DNA from: Nocardiopsis listeri
GTDB taxonomy: Bacteria; Actinomycetota; Actinomycetes; Streptosporangiales; Streptosporangiaceae
Assembly (NCBI RefSeq): GCF_020741345.1
Contig: NZ_DYZD01000439.1
Location: 1-34,734, forward strand
Length of the DNA stretch: 34,734 nucleotides
Direction of reading: 5' to 3'
Below are positions 23,566-30,830 of the stretch, in pieces. The translations under genes were made by a program, and so were the position numbers. Under the pieces are notes generated by a model, which was not told where the DNA came from, searched no databases, and saw only the letters and a program-made list of their open reading frames with translations. The number at the start of each line of letters is the position of its first letter. The stretch's first letter is position 1.

Positions 23566-24396
23566 ATGGCTCGCTACACCCATGGTCAACACCCCACGGT
23601 CACCGGCTCCTACCTTTGGCGCAACGCCGAGAACTCCGCCGGCTACGCGCTGGCCGAGATGCTCCCGGGCCACTCCCTGCTCGACGTGGGTTGCGGACCG
23701 GGCAGCATCACCCTGGACCTGGCCCGACGTGTGGCGCCCGGGCCGGTCACCGCGGTGGACGCCTCCACCGAGGCCGTCGAACAGGCCCGCTCCCTGGCCG
23801 AGAAGGAGGACGTGCCGGGCATCGACTTTCGCGTGGGCGACGTCCACGACCTGGACCTGCCCGACGACTCCTTCGACGTGGTCCACGCCCACCAGGTCCT
23901 GCAGCACGTGGCCGACCCGGTGCGGGCCCTGGCCGAGATGGGCCGAGTGACCCGCCCAGGTGGGGTCGTGGCGGTCTGCGACAGCGACTATTCGGGGATG
24001 TACTGGTACCCGTTGCTGCCCGAACTGGACGCGTGGATGGACCTGTACCAGCGGGTGGCGCGCGCCAACGGCGGCGAGCCCGAGGCGGGGCGGCGCATGC
24101 ACGCCTGGGCGCGCGCCGCCGGTTTCGAGGACATCACCTACGTGCCCGAGGTGTGGAACCACTCGGCCCCCGACCGTCGCGCCTGGTGGGGGCGCATGTG
24201 GTCGCGGAGGATCCTGGAGTCGGATCTGGCCCGCCAGGCCGTGGACGAGGGGTTCGCCACCCGCGCCGACCTGGAGGAGATCTCCCAGGGGTGGAGGCGC
24301 TGGAGCGAGCACCCCGACGGGGTGTTCGTCGTTCCCCGCGGCGCCGTTCTGTGCCGGGTGTCCGAGGAGACCTTCGGCGGCCCGTCCCGGGCGTAG
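23566..24396 (+). CDS. Class I SAM-dependent methyltransferase
   Basis: 276 aa. Seen: SAM-binding motif I LLDVGCGPGSITLDLA (about residues 38-53), acidic motif VTAVDAS, GDVHDLDLPDDSFDVVHAHQVLQHV (motif post II and III), and RVTRPGGVVAVCD. The UbiE/type-11 pattern fits a methyltransferase acting on a small molecule; the C-terminal half may bind the substrate but is not diagnostic. ATG 23566 follows GAAGGA about 10 nt upstream and begins at MARYTHGQHP; the track ORF extends 53 codons into the hairpin region and is less likely. Confidence 0.9.
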   Translation: MARYTHGQHPTVTGSYLWRNAENSAGYALAEMLPGHSLLDVGCGPGSITLDLARRVAPGPVTAVDASTEAVEQARSLAEKEDVPGIDFRVGDVHDLDLPDDSFDVVHAHQVLQHVADPVRALAEMGRVTRPGGVVAVCDSDYSGMYWYPLLPELDAWMDLYQRVARANGGEPEAGRRMHAWARAAGFEDITYVPEVWNHSAPDRRAWWGRMWSRRILESDLARQAVDEGFATRADLEEISQGWRRWSEHPDGVFVVPRGAVLCRVSEETFGGPSRA

Positions 24397-24458
24397 CGGT
24401 CCGGCGCAGGGGCACACACAGGTGACGCGTTCTTCCACCACGACCCGGAAGGTTCCTC

Positions 24459-25430
24459 ATGCACGCCACGGATCTGGACGTCGCCCGGATCGAACGGGCC
24501 ACGCGCCTGATCGCCCCGGTGTTCCTGCGCAGCCCGCAGTTCTTCGAGGAGCAGTTGTGCTCGGCGCTCGGGCGGCGGGTGCTCACCAAGGTCGAGACCC
24601 TCAACCCGCTGCGCAGCTTCAAGGGCCGCGGGGTCGACCTGCTCGCCCGTGAGTTCTCCCCCGGAACCGACCTGGTGTGCTCCTCCACCGGCAATTTCGG
24701 GCAGGCCATGGGATACGCCGCCACCCGACACGGCATGAGCGCGCACGTCTTCGTTCCAACGGGTACCAACCCGGTGAAGATGAGGCGGATGGTCGCGATG
24801 GGCGCGCGCGTGCACGAGGTCGAGGGCGACCGGTTCAAGCAGGAGGCCCGACGGTTCGCCGACCAGGACCCGAATCGGGTGTTCGTCGAGGACGGAGAGC
24901 ACCCCAGGGTGGCCGAAGGGGCCGGCACCATCGGGGTGGAACTACTGGAGACCGAGGGCATCGACACGATCGTGCTGCCGGTGGGCGACGGCGCCCTGAT
25001 CACCGGGGTGGCGCGGTGGACCAAGGAACACGCCCCGCACATCCGTGTCGTGGGGGTGTGCGCCACGGGTGCGGCGAGCATGGTCGACAGCTGGAAGGCC
25101 GGGCGCGCGGTGTCCACCGAGGTCGCCGACACCTTCGCCGAGGGCATCGCCATCAACCGTCCCATCGCCGCCTCGGTGGAGCGTATGAGGGTATTGGTCG
25201 ACGACATGGTGGTGGTGGGCGACGCCGACATGCTCGACGCGATGCGCCTGGTGTTGGAGACCGTCGGTGTGCTTCCCGAACCGGCGGGCGCGGCCGGGAT
25301 CGCCGCCCTGCGGGTGCACGATCTGCCGGGTGCGACGGTGGCGACCGTGATCACCGGCGCCAACGCCCCCACGGCCCTGTTCCCCGATGTCCTCACCTTG
25401 GGAACGAGTACGTCTCAGTCGGTGTCGTAG
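24459..25430 (+). CDS. PLP-dependent threonine/serine dehydratase-like enzyme
   Basis: 323-aa fold-type II PLP enzyme. The PLP lysine is in SFKGRG (about residue 54), the phosphate/carboxylate loop in SSTGNFGQAMGYAA, and the LPVGDGALITGV loop corresponds to the glycine-rich PLP-phosphate site, here with Asp replacing one usual Gly. This suggests deamination of threonine/serine or a related beta-elimination, but the substrate is uncertain. No C-terminal ACT regulatory domain, unlike biosynthetic IlvA. GGAAGG lies before the ATG. The 3' end overlaps the convergent macro-domain gene by 16 nt. Confidence 0.88.
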   Translation: MHATDLDVARIERATRLIAPVFLRSPQFFEEQLCSALGRRVLTKVETLNPLRSFKGRGVDLLAREFSPGTDLVCSSTGNFGQAMGYAATRHGMSAHVFVPTGTNPVKMRRMVAMGARVHEVEGDRFKQEARRFADQDPNRVFVEDGEHPRVAEGAGTIGVELLETEGIDTIVLPVGDGALITGVARWTKEHAPHIRVVGVCATGAASMVDSWKAGRAVSTEVADTFAEGIAINRPIAASVERMRVLVDDMVVVGDADMLDAMRLVLETVGVLPEPAGAAGIAALRVHDLPGATVATVITGANAPTALFPDVLTLGTSTSQSVS

Positions 25431-25903
25431 ACGGTCACGTGCACGCCCTGGGACGACAACCGCTCCTCGACGAGGGGCTGGACCCGCTCCCAGTGCTCAC
25501 CCGCTCGGCCACAACCGCTATGTGGCATGTGCACCGTCGTCGCCGGCTCCAAGGCGTGCTCGGCCAGACGGCTCGGACACGTGTCCGATGCCCGGTAGCG
25601 GATCGGCGGCCCACCGCTGCCGCGCCGGACCCCGTGCTGGGCGACCACGTCGGCCACTCGCACGTCGGGTGACACCGGCACCGGTCGCACCGCGCCCAGC
25701 CCGAAGTCGTCGCCGGCCCGACCATGGTGCCAGGACCGGTGCTCCTGTTCCGGTTCTGGCCGGCGGCGGGACAGAGCCGGCACGAAACCCTTGCCCCGGC
25801 CCCCACGGTCGTTGCAGACGTGGGCGATGATCTTGGGCCCGGAGGTTCGGGGTGGGGTGGCGTCACCACGCAGGAAACGCAGGAACCAGGGCGAGTCGGA
25901 CAT
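25415..25903 (-). CDS. Diverged macro-domain protein
   Basis: 162 aa resembling a macro (ADP-ribose-binding) protein: KIIAHVCNDRGGRGKGF, DFGLGAVRPVPVSPDVRVADVVAQHGV, GGPPIRYRA, and the phosphate loop TVHMPHSGCGRAGEHWERV. Family members usually read RGGWGKGF, VWVANMVAQ and GxGLAGGxW here, so several conserved tryptophan, leucine and glycine positions are replaced by Arg, Pro, Glu or Ser. It may be a decaying gene or a specialised paralogue. ATG 25903 is chosen because the domain begins there; the ribosome binding site is weak. Family comparison is from memory. Confidence 0.68.
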   Translation of the reverse strand: MSDSPWFLRFLRGDATPPRTSGPKIIAHVCNDRGGRGKGFVPALSRRRPEPEQEHRSWHHGRAGDDFGLGAVRPVPVSPDVRVADVVAQHGVRRGSGGPPIRYRASDTCPSRLAEHALEPATTVHMPHSGCGRAGEHWERVQPLVEERLSSQGVHVTVYDTD

Positions 25904-26021
25904 GGCCCCAGGCCAACGAACGGGTACGACACCTTGGAAGGAATGCCGGCTGCGCCCCGCTGTGGCGGTATAGCGTCGAGGAAGCGTCGTCGCGGGCACC
26001 ATCGTCCCCACCGGAGGAAGT

Positions 26022-26429
26022 ATGTCCGACCTGCCGATCGGTTACTGGCTCAAGCACCTGGACCGGCTCATCGAGAGCGACCTGGACCGCGTACTGGCGG
26101 CGGACTCGCTGGGGCGCCGCCAGTGGCAGGTGCTCAACTCGCTCCACCGTGAACCCGCCACCCTGTTGGAACTGGACCGGCGACTCCTCCCGTTCCTGGA
26201 GGAGGGCGAGGACGGCGTGGGGTCGGCGGTGGAGGCGCTGCGACAGCGCGGCTGGGTCAGCGGCCTGGTCTCGGTGGAACTCACCGAGGAGGGCACGCGC
26301 GCCCACGATGCGTTGTTGGAACGCGTCCAGAGCACCCGCGCCCGGCTGACCGCCGGGATCAGCGATCAGGAGTACCGGGCCACCGTCGACGTGCTGGAGC
26401 GGATGTCGGCCAACCTGGAACAGGGCTGA
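26022..26429 (+). CDS. MarR-family winged-helix regulator
   Basis: 135 aa. A helical N-terminus (YWLKHLDRLIESDLDRVLAADSLGRRQWQVLNSL) leads into a winged HTH with LLELDRRLLPFLEEGEDGVGSAVEALRQRGWVSG and the wing VSVELTEEGTRAHDALLERV; the C-terminal helix YRATVDVLERMSANLE completes a MarR dimer fold. ACCGGAGGAAGT directly precedes the ATG. A GGTATAGCGT element near 25965-25974 is a likely -10. Its target is unknown; divergent from the macro-domain gene, which it may control. Confidence 0.85.
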   Translation: MSDLPIGYWLKHLDRLIESDLDRVLAADSLGRRQWQVLNSLHREPATLLELDRRLLPFLEEGEDGVGSAVEALRQRGWVSGLVSVELTEEGTRAHDALLERVQSTRARLTAGISDQEYRATVDVLERMSANLEQG

Positions 26430-26447
26430 GTCCGTTCGGGGGCCGGC

Positions 26448-27017
26448 TCAAAGAGGCAGTTCGCGGGTGAGTTCGACGAAGGCCAGGTCGTCACGCTTGG
26501 GCAGTCCGAACTCCTCGTTCCCGTAGGGGAAGGGTTCGGTCTTGCCGGTGTTGGTGTAGCCGCGCCGCTCGTACCAGGCGATGAGCTCGGGGCGCTGTTT
26601 GAGCACCTTCATCCGCATCAGCCGGCTGCCCCACTCGCGCACGGCCATCTGCTCGGCCTGGGCCAGCACGACCCGGCCCAGGCCGGCGCCCTGCAGGTCC
26701 GGGCGGACCGAGAACATCCCGAAGTAGGCCCCGTTGACCCCGCGCTGCAGCTCGCAGCAGGTGATGATCCCGTCCCGGGTCTGCCCCACCAGGACCAGGG
26801 TGTTGCTGCGGGCGAGCAGTTCGCTCATGCCTTCGACGTCCATCCGCTGTCCGTCGAGCAGGTCGGCCTCGGTGGTCCAGCCCCGTTTGGAGCCCTCACC
26901 GCGGTAGCAGGAGTTGACCAGGTCGACCAGGGCGGGCACGTCTGCCCGGGTCGCGGCCCGAAAGTCGATCGGGCCCGTCGCGGCGGACGAGTCCTGGGCG
27001 TTCGGGATGGTGGTCAC
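26448..27017 (-). CDS. GNAT family N-acetyltransferase
   Basis: 189 aa. Begins FRAATRADVPALVDLVNSCYRGEGS, typical of small-molecule GNATs, with the acetyl-CoA loop FSVRPDLQGAGLGRVVLAQAEQMA (about residues 104-127) and the closing LIAWYERRGYTNTGKTEPFPYG. GTG 27017 is preferred, with GGGGGAAGAG just upstream; ATG 27050 is the track alternative. Convergent with the MarR gene, 18 nt apart. Substrate unknown. Confidence 0.88.
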   Translation of the reverse strand: MTTIPNAQDSSAATGPIDFRAATRADVPALVDLVNSCYRGEGSKRGWTTEADLLDGQRMDVEGMSELLARSNTLVLVGQTRDGIITCCELQRGVNGAYFGMFSVRPDLQGAGLGRVVLAQAEQMAVREWGSRLMRMKVLKQRPELIAWYERRGYTNTGKTEPFPYGNEEFGLPKRDDLAFVELTRELPL

Positions 27018-27063
27018 GCGCTCTTCCCCCTTGTGTCCGTTCCGTCCCACAGTATGCCTCTCG

Positions 27064-27717
27064 TCACGGTGTGGTGCGCACTCGATTCCTCTCCCCCGCC
27101 CCTGGCCGGACGGATTCGATGTGGGCCAGAAAGGACCGCAGGCGGGCGAGGGCCGTCTCGGGGGTGACCTGTTCGGGGTTGGTCATCAACTGCAGGGACA
27201 ACCCGTCGAGGAAGGTGTGCAGGAACTCCGACCAACTCTCCAGCCAGGGGTCGGGATGCACCCGCCCGGGGTCCTCGGGGGGTTCGATCCCGCCCAGGGC
27301 GGCGACCAACTGCCGGTAGAGCCGGCGTTGCTGGTGCCAGCGGTGTTCGACCCTGGGGTCGAGGTAGTCGGGGTCGCCGGTGGCCTGCCAGGCCCGGTAC
27401 TCGGCCCGACGGGCCTGGTCCAGGGGCAGCAGCTGCTCGGCGAAACCCAGCACCCGGTCCTCCAGGGACATCTCGGGGTCGAGGGATCGGGCGTGCTCCT
27501 TCATGCGTTCGGTGACCCTCTCCTCGGACAGGTCGATCGCGTAGGTGAGCAGCTCCTCACGGGTCTGGAAGTAGTGGCGCAGGGCGCCGGTGGACAGGCC
27601 CGCCTCGGCGGCGACGCTGCGGATGGAGACCGCCTGCGGTCCGGACTCGGCGATCACCCGCCACAAGGCCTCGGCCAGGGCGCGGCGGCGTTCTTCATGG
27701 TCGACGATCTTCGGCAC
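27064..27717 (-). CDS. TetR/AcrR family repressor
   Basis: 217 aa. N-terminal HTH: ALAEALWRVIAESGPQAVSIRSVAAEAGLSTGALRHYFQTREELLTYAI (about residues 13-61), the standard TetR motif with the HYF recognition helix. The remaining helical part is the ligand-binding domain. GTG start with AAGGAAGG close by. It is divergent from the GAP-family transporter with 62 bp between, which hold two ACAC-CY-GTGT palindromes, so it almost certainly represses that gene and itself. Ligand unknown. Confidence 0.93.
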   Translation of the reverse strand: MPKIVDHEERRRALAEALWRVIAESGPQAVSIRSVAAEAGLSTGALRHYFQTREELLTYAIDLSEERVTERMKEHARSLDPEMSLEDRVLGFAEQLLPLDQARRAEYRAWQATGDPDYLDPRVEHRWHQQRRLYRQLVAALGGIEPPEDPGRVHPDPWLESWSEFLHTFLDGLSLQLMTNPEQVTPETALARLRSFLAHIESVRPGAGERNRVRTTP

Positions 27718-27723
27718 CCTTCC

Positions 27724-27770
27724 TTTTTAGCACACCTGTGTTATTTTATTTAGCACACCCGTGTGAAAAA
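27724..27770. promoter_or_regulatory. Tandem TetR operators in AT-rich divergent promoter
   Basis: TTTAGCACACC-Y-GTGT occurs twice (palindrome cores 27732-27741 and 27755-27764), 23 bp apart, flanking the AT-rich TTATTTTATT. This is the most AT-rich spot of the window and lies between the TetR gene and the GAP gene. Confidence 0.75.
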
Positions 27771-27779
27771 GGAGGCAGC

Positions 27780-28463
27780 ATGCCGCCCCTGGACGTACTC
27801 ATACCGGTCGCCGGCCTGGCGCTACTGGACACCCTGAGCCCCACCACCCTGGGGGTCTCACTCTTCGTGCTGCTCAGCGGCGCCCGCAACGTCGCCAGAC
27901 CGCTCTTCGCCTACCTGGGCACGGTCGCCCTGTTCTACTTCGTACTGGGCTGCGCGATCATGCTCGGCCTGGGAGCCGCGCTGTCCCGTCTGTCGCATCT
28001 GACCGACAGCCCCGCGACGGGATGGGTCATGGTGGTCCTCGGCGGGGCCCTGTTCGCCTACTCCTGGGTGATGCCCACCAAAAAACGCGTTCCGCGCCGC
28101 CCCGCCACCCTGCGCACCACCACCATGATCGGCCTGGGCCTGGCCACCGGCCTGCTGGAGGCCGGCACCGCATTCCCCTACCTGGGAGCGATCGGCATCA
28201 TGGGCACCGCCGGCCTCGCCGCCGGCACCTGGGTACCGATGCTGGCCGGCTACAACCTGATGATGGTGCTGCCGCCCGTTCTGCTCTACGTGGGCCACCG
28301 GCTCTTCGGTGAACGGCTGCGACCGCGCCTGGACCGCTGGCGCGAGAAGATCGATTCCGGCTCCCGCGAGGCGATGTCCTGGATCATCGGCATCGTCGGC
28401 GTGATCCTGGTGCTCAACGGACTGCAGTTGACCGGCGTCGACGCGCTGATCGGCACACGATGA
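27780..28463 (+). CDS. GAP/Sap family membrane transporter
   Basis: 227 aa, about six hydrophobic segments. The start VLIPVAGLALLDTLSPTTLGVSLFVLLSG has the acidic residue and LSPTTLGV pattern of the GAP family (sulfolipid-1-addressing, LysE-like exporters). AYLGTVALFYFVLGCAIML and GLLEAGTAFPYLGAIG follow the same pattern. In mycobacteria such proteins help move lipids across the membrane; the substrate here is unknown. ATG 27780 is fixed by AAGGAGG; the track ORF begins upstream inside the operators. Regulated by the divergent TetR protein. Confidence 0.85.
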   Translation: MPPLDVLIPVAGLALLDTLSPTTLGVSLFVLLSGARNVARPLFAYLGTVALFYFVLGCAIMLGLGAALSRLSHLTDSPATGWVMVVLGGALFAYSWVMPTKKRVPRRPATLRTTTMIGLGLATGLLEAGTAFPYLGAIGIMGTAGLAAGTWVPMLAGYNLMMVLPPVLLYVGHRLFGERLRPRLDRWREKIDSGSREAMSWIIGIVGVILVLNGLQLTGVDALIGTR

Positions 28464-28483
28464 CGGCAGGGAAGGGACCCGCC

Positions 28484-28499
28484 GCGCCCACCGGGGCGC
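28484..28499 (+). terminator. Short hairpin after the GAP gene
   Basis: GCGCCC-ACCG-GGGCGC, a 6-bp GC stem 20 nt after the stop; a weak terminator candidate. Confidence 0.35.
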
Positions 28500-28583
28500 C
28501 CACGCCTGGTGGTGCAGGCTCTACCGGGCATTCTCACCCTGACCGTCCTGACACGGAGCGCCGCCCAGCGTAGCGTCGAGACC

Positions 28584-29288
28584 ATGAGAACACCCCCCTT
28601 CGTGCGCATGGTCCGCGAAACCCGCTACCTGCTGCTCGGACCGCCCCTGGCCGTGGTCGCCTTCTGTCTGGTCCTGACCGGCCTCGTCGCCGGAGCCGGC
28701 ACCTCAGTGCTCTTCGTGGGGTTGTTCCTTCTCTCGGGCACTCTGCTCCTGGCCCGGGGGCCGGCGCACCTGGAACGCCTGCGCCTGTCCGACCTGCACG
28801 GGCGAGCCGTGGTGCGCCTGCCCTACCGTCCGGCCCCTGCGAACGCCGGCCTCATACGCCGCCTGCTCAACCCCCTGACCTGCACGCGCAGTTGGCTGGA
28901 CGCCCTGCACGCGATCGTGAGCCTGCCCCTGGCCCTGGCCGGGTTCGTCCTGGCGGTGCTGTGGTGGTCCCTGGCCCTGGGCGGCCTGCTCTACCCGCTC
29001 TGGGGATGGTCGCTCCACCTCATCCCCGGCTACACCGACGTGGGCAGCCACCTGCTGCCGGACAACCCGGCGTTGGCCACCCTGGTGGTGTACATGGTCA
29101 CCGGCGCCCTGTTCGCCCTCACCCTGCCGGTGGCGCTACGCGTCCTGGCCGGGATGAACTCGGCCCTGTCCCGGGTGTTGCTCCTGGCCCCCGAAGAGGT
29201 CAGCGCACGCGTGCTCACCAGTAGGAACGACACCGTCCCGACCCCTGAGGAGCCCGATCAGGAACGCCACTACGTCTCGCTGCGCTGA
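28584..29288 (+). CDS. Orphan sensor-domain membrane protein
   Basis: 234 aa with a duplicated membrane-hairpin pattern. Segments YLLLGPPLAVVAFCLVLTGLVAG and SVLFVGLFLLSGTLLLARG are followed by an ERLRLSDLHGRAVVRLPYRP loop. A second hairpin follows with ALHAIVSLPLALAGFVLAVLWWSLALGGLLYPLWGWSL and a further helix near LVVYMVTGALFALTLPVAL. This is the putative-sensor domain normally at the N-terminus of actinobacterial histidine kinases, but no kinase follows. The ATG is 7 nt behind TAGCGT (28571-28576), a leaderless pattern. A broken protease gene lies downstream. It may be a truncated kinase or a stand-alone sensor or lipid protein. Confidence 0.75.
   Translation: MRTPPFVRMVRETRYLLLGPPLAVVAFCLVLTGLVAGAGTSVLFVGLFLLSGTLLLARGPAHLERLRLSDLHGRAVVRLPYRPAPANAGLIRRLLNPLTCTRSWLDALHAIVSLPLALAGFVLAVLWWSLALGGLLYPLWGWSLHLIPGYTDVGSHLLPDNPALATLVVYMVTGALFALTLPVALRVLAGMNSALSRVLLLAPEEVSARVLTSRNDTVPTPEEPDQERHYVSLR
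29189..29206. repeat. 18-bp direct repeat, left copy
   Basis: CCCCGAAGAGGTCAGCGC lies inside the orphan sensor gene (residues PEEVSA). Identical copy at 30274-30291. Confidence 0.7.
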
Positions 29289-29409
29289 TCCCGCCGGTGT
29301 GCCCCAGATCGGTGATCGACGGTGGCGGCCTCCACCGTGGCCCCGGCCTCCTTGCGTGTGCCGATTCTCCCGAACGCCGGGTCACCCCCTTCGCCGGGTT
29401 CTCTTGGCA

Positions 29410-30150
29410 CCGCCCCGGCCGAGCCGCCTGAGTCCTGCTCCCGGCACGGCCGAGAACCGGCAGGCCGATCAGGACCATGACGATGATCTGCACGAGGAGC
29501 CGGACACCGTAAACGATCCCCTCGGTCGGGAAGAAGCCGTTACCGAAATAGAAACCGCTGTGGACTCCGATGGCCATCCAGATGCTGCCCGTCCGCACCC
29601 TGCTCGCAGCGCAGACGAAGCCCAAGGCCATGGCTCCGACCGCGTGGAGGGCCACTTCAACGGTTCCCCGAGCCGCGCTCTGGGAGAAGACGTGGAGCGC
29701 ACCGAAGCCCACCGATGTGAGCACCAGTACGACACGTGGTGACAGGTGCTCCGCCACAAGGTCGTAGAGATTGCCCCGCCATATCAGTTCTTCTGGAAAA
29801 CCTGAGCAATGATGATGATCGCGATCACCCGGGGCAGGTAGATCAGGTCCTCCGGTTCCCATGGCACCCACCGGGCGGCACCCATGGCGACCGAGACGGC
29901 GTCGGCCGCGAGGAGCGCGGCGACGGTCACACCCGAACCGATCATGAACAGGGGATGGCCGACCACGTTATCGGCAGCCCCACCCCGGCCCAGGGGCGGT
30001 GTACGAAACGGCGCCAGAAGTACACCGCCGGCACCGCCAGGACGACACCGATCGGCTCGCCGGCCAAGAGCACGGCGAACGTGAGAACGATCGTGAGGAA
30101 GAGGGGCAGAATCGTTTTCGTGGCCGCCGTACCGGTGGCCCCGACCCGGA
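29410..30150 (-). pseudogene. CPBP-family (CAAX-like) protease pseudogene, two frameshifts
   Basis: Three minus-strand frames together read as one CPBP intramembrane protease. Frame one: KTILPLFLTIVLTFAVLLAGEP to about 29975. Frame two: VVGHPLFMIGSGVTVAALLAADAV to IAIIIIAQVF near 29810. Frame three: PEELIWRGNL (catalytic Glu-Glu-x3-Arg), GFGALHVFS (His) and GVHSGFYFGNG (His) to about 29440. Each change of frame fits the loss of one base, the second within GGTTTTCCAGAAGAA, so the gene is broken or mis-sequenced. Neither a start codon nor a proper end is clear. The region looks less GC-biased than its neighbours. It lies between two 18-bp direct repeats. In intact form such proteases act in membrane protein processing or bacteriocin immunity. 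Confidence 0.7.
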
Positions 30151-30273
30151 TTTTCCCGGGGTCACGGCCCCGGCCCCTAAGGTGGACCCTGGAGCGCCCC
30201 GGTGCTCGGGGTCGGCCGCCGTGGAGGAGGTCCTTTCGGGACCACCGCTGATTCCTGTAGCGATCCGGTCTTG

Positions 30274-30291
30274 CCCCGAAGAGGTCAGCGC
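30274..30291. repeat. 18-bp direct repeat, right copy
   Basis: CCCCGAAGAGGTCAGCGC overlaps the last codon and stop of the merR gene. It matches 29189-29206 exactly and in the same orientation, enclosing about 1.07 kb with the CPBP pseudogene. Confidence 0.7.
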
Positions 30292-30704
30292 CCCTCGTGG
30301 GACCGCATCCATACGGTCCCGGGCCGGCCTCCAGGGCGGGTGTCATCGTAAGCGCAACCCAGGTCCGGGTTTCGTGCCACATTGATGACGTCGTCGAGCC
30401 GGTCGCGCACGGCGAGCAGGTCGGTGATCCGCCGCTCGATGAGCGCGCGTTCGTCCAGCAACCGGTCCAGCATGGCAGGGGACGCCTCTCCCGAGTCCAC
30501 GCACGGCAGCAACTCTCGGACGGTGGTGCTCGTCAGGCCCGCGGCGTACAGCTGCTGGATCAGCCTGACGCGTTCGACCGCGGATTCGGGATACCGCCGC
30601 TGGCCACCGGCTGTGCGGTCGGCGAAGAGCAGACGCTGTTCCTCGTAGTAGCGCAGGGCCCTCACGCTCACCCCCGCCTGCTCGGCGACCTCACCGATCC
30701 GCAC
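30285..30704 (-). CDS. MerR-family transcriptional regulator
   Basis: 139 aa. The N-terminus VRIGEVAEQAGVSVRALRYYEEQRLLFADRTAGGQRRYPESAVERVRLIQQL is a typical MerR winged HTH. A long dimerisation helix (LDRLLDERALIERRITDLLAVRDRLDDVI) follows. Only two cysteines (LLPCVD, LGCAYD) are present and the CxxCxC cluster of SoxR is absent, so it is not a classical SoxR; the signal is unknown. GTG 30704 has GGAGGAGG 4 nt upstream; the track ORF runs far past this start and is not real. Divergent from the MDR oxidoreductase whose promoter has a MerR-type operator. Confidence 0.92.
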   Translation of the reverse strand: MRIGEVAEQAGVSVRALRYYEEQRLLFADRTAGGQRRYPESAVERVRLIQQLYAAGLTSTTVRELLPCVDSGEASPAMLDRLLDERALIERRITDLLAVRDRLDDVINVARNPDLGCAYDDTRPGGRPGTVWMRSHEGR

Positions 30705-30744
30705 TCGTCCTCCTCCGGCCGGGAGACGGCCCCGGCTCGCCGAT

Positions 30745-30776
30745 TTGCACCTCACGTCAACGTCAGGTTCTAGGGT
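30745..30776 (+). promoter_or_regulatory. MerR-type promoter of the MDR oxidoreductase
   Basis: -35 TTGCAC (30745-30750), spacer of 20 nt, -10 TAGGGT (30771-30776). The spacer carries ACCTCACGTCAACGTCAGGT (30749-30768), a palindrome matching in 16 of 20 positions. Over-long spacers with a central dyad are the hallmark of MerR activation. Confidence 0.75.
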
Positions 30777-30830
30777 AACAGCGATCGAACGAACACCTCG
30801 TTGAGAGCCATCAAGGTAAGGCAGGACATC

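Noticed and set aside
30285-30704. MerR protein as SoxR, because of the CCTCA-type operators
   Set aside because: No CxxCxC-type iron-sulfur cysteine cluster; only two isolated cysteines.
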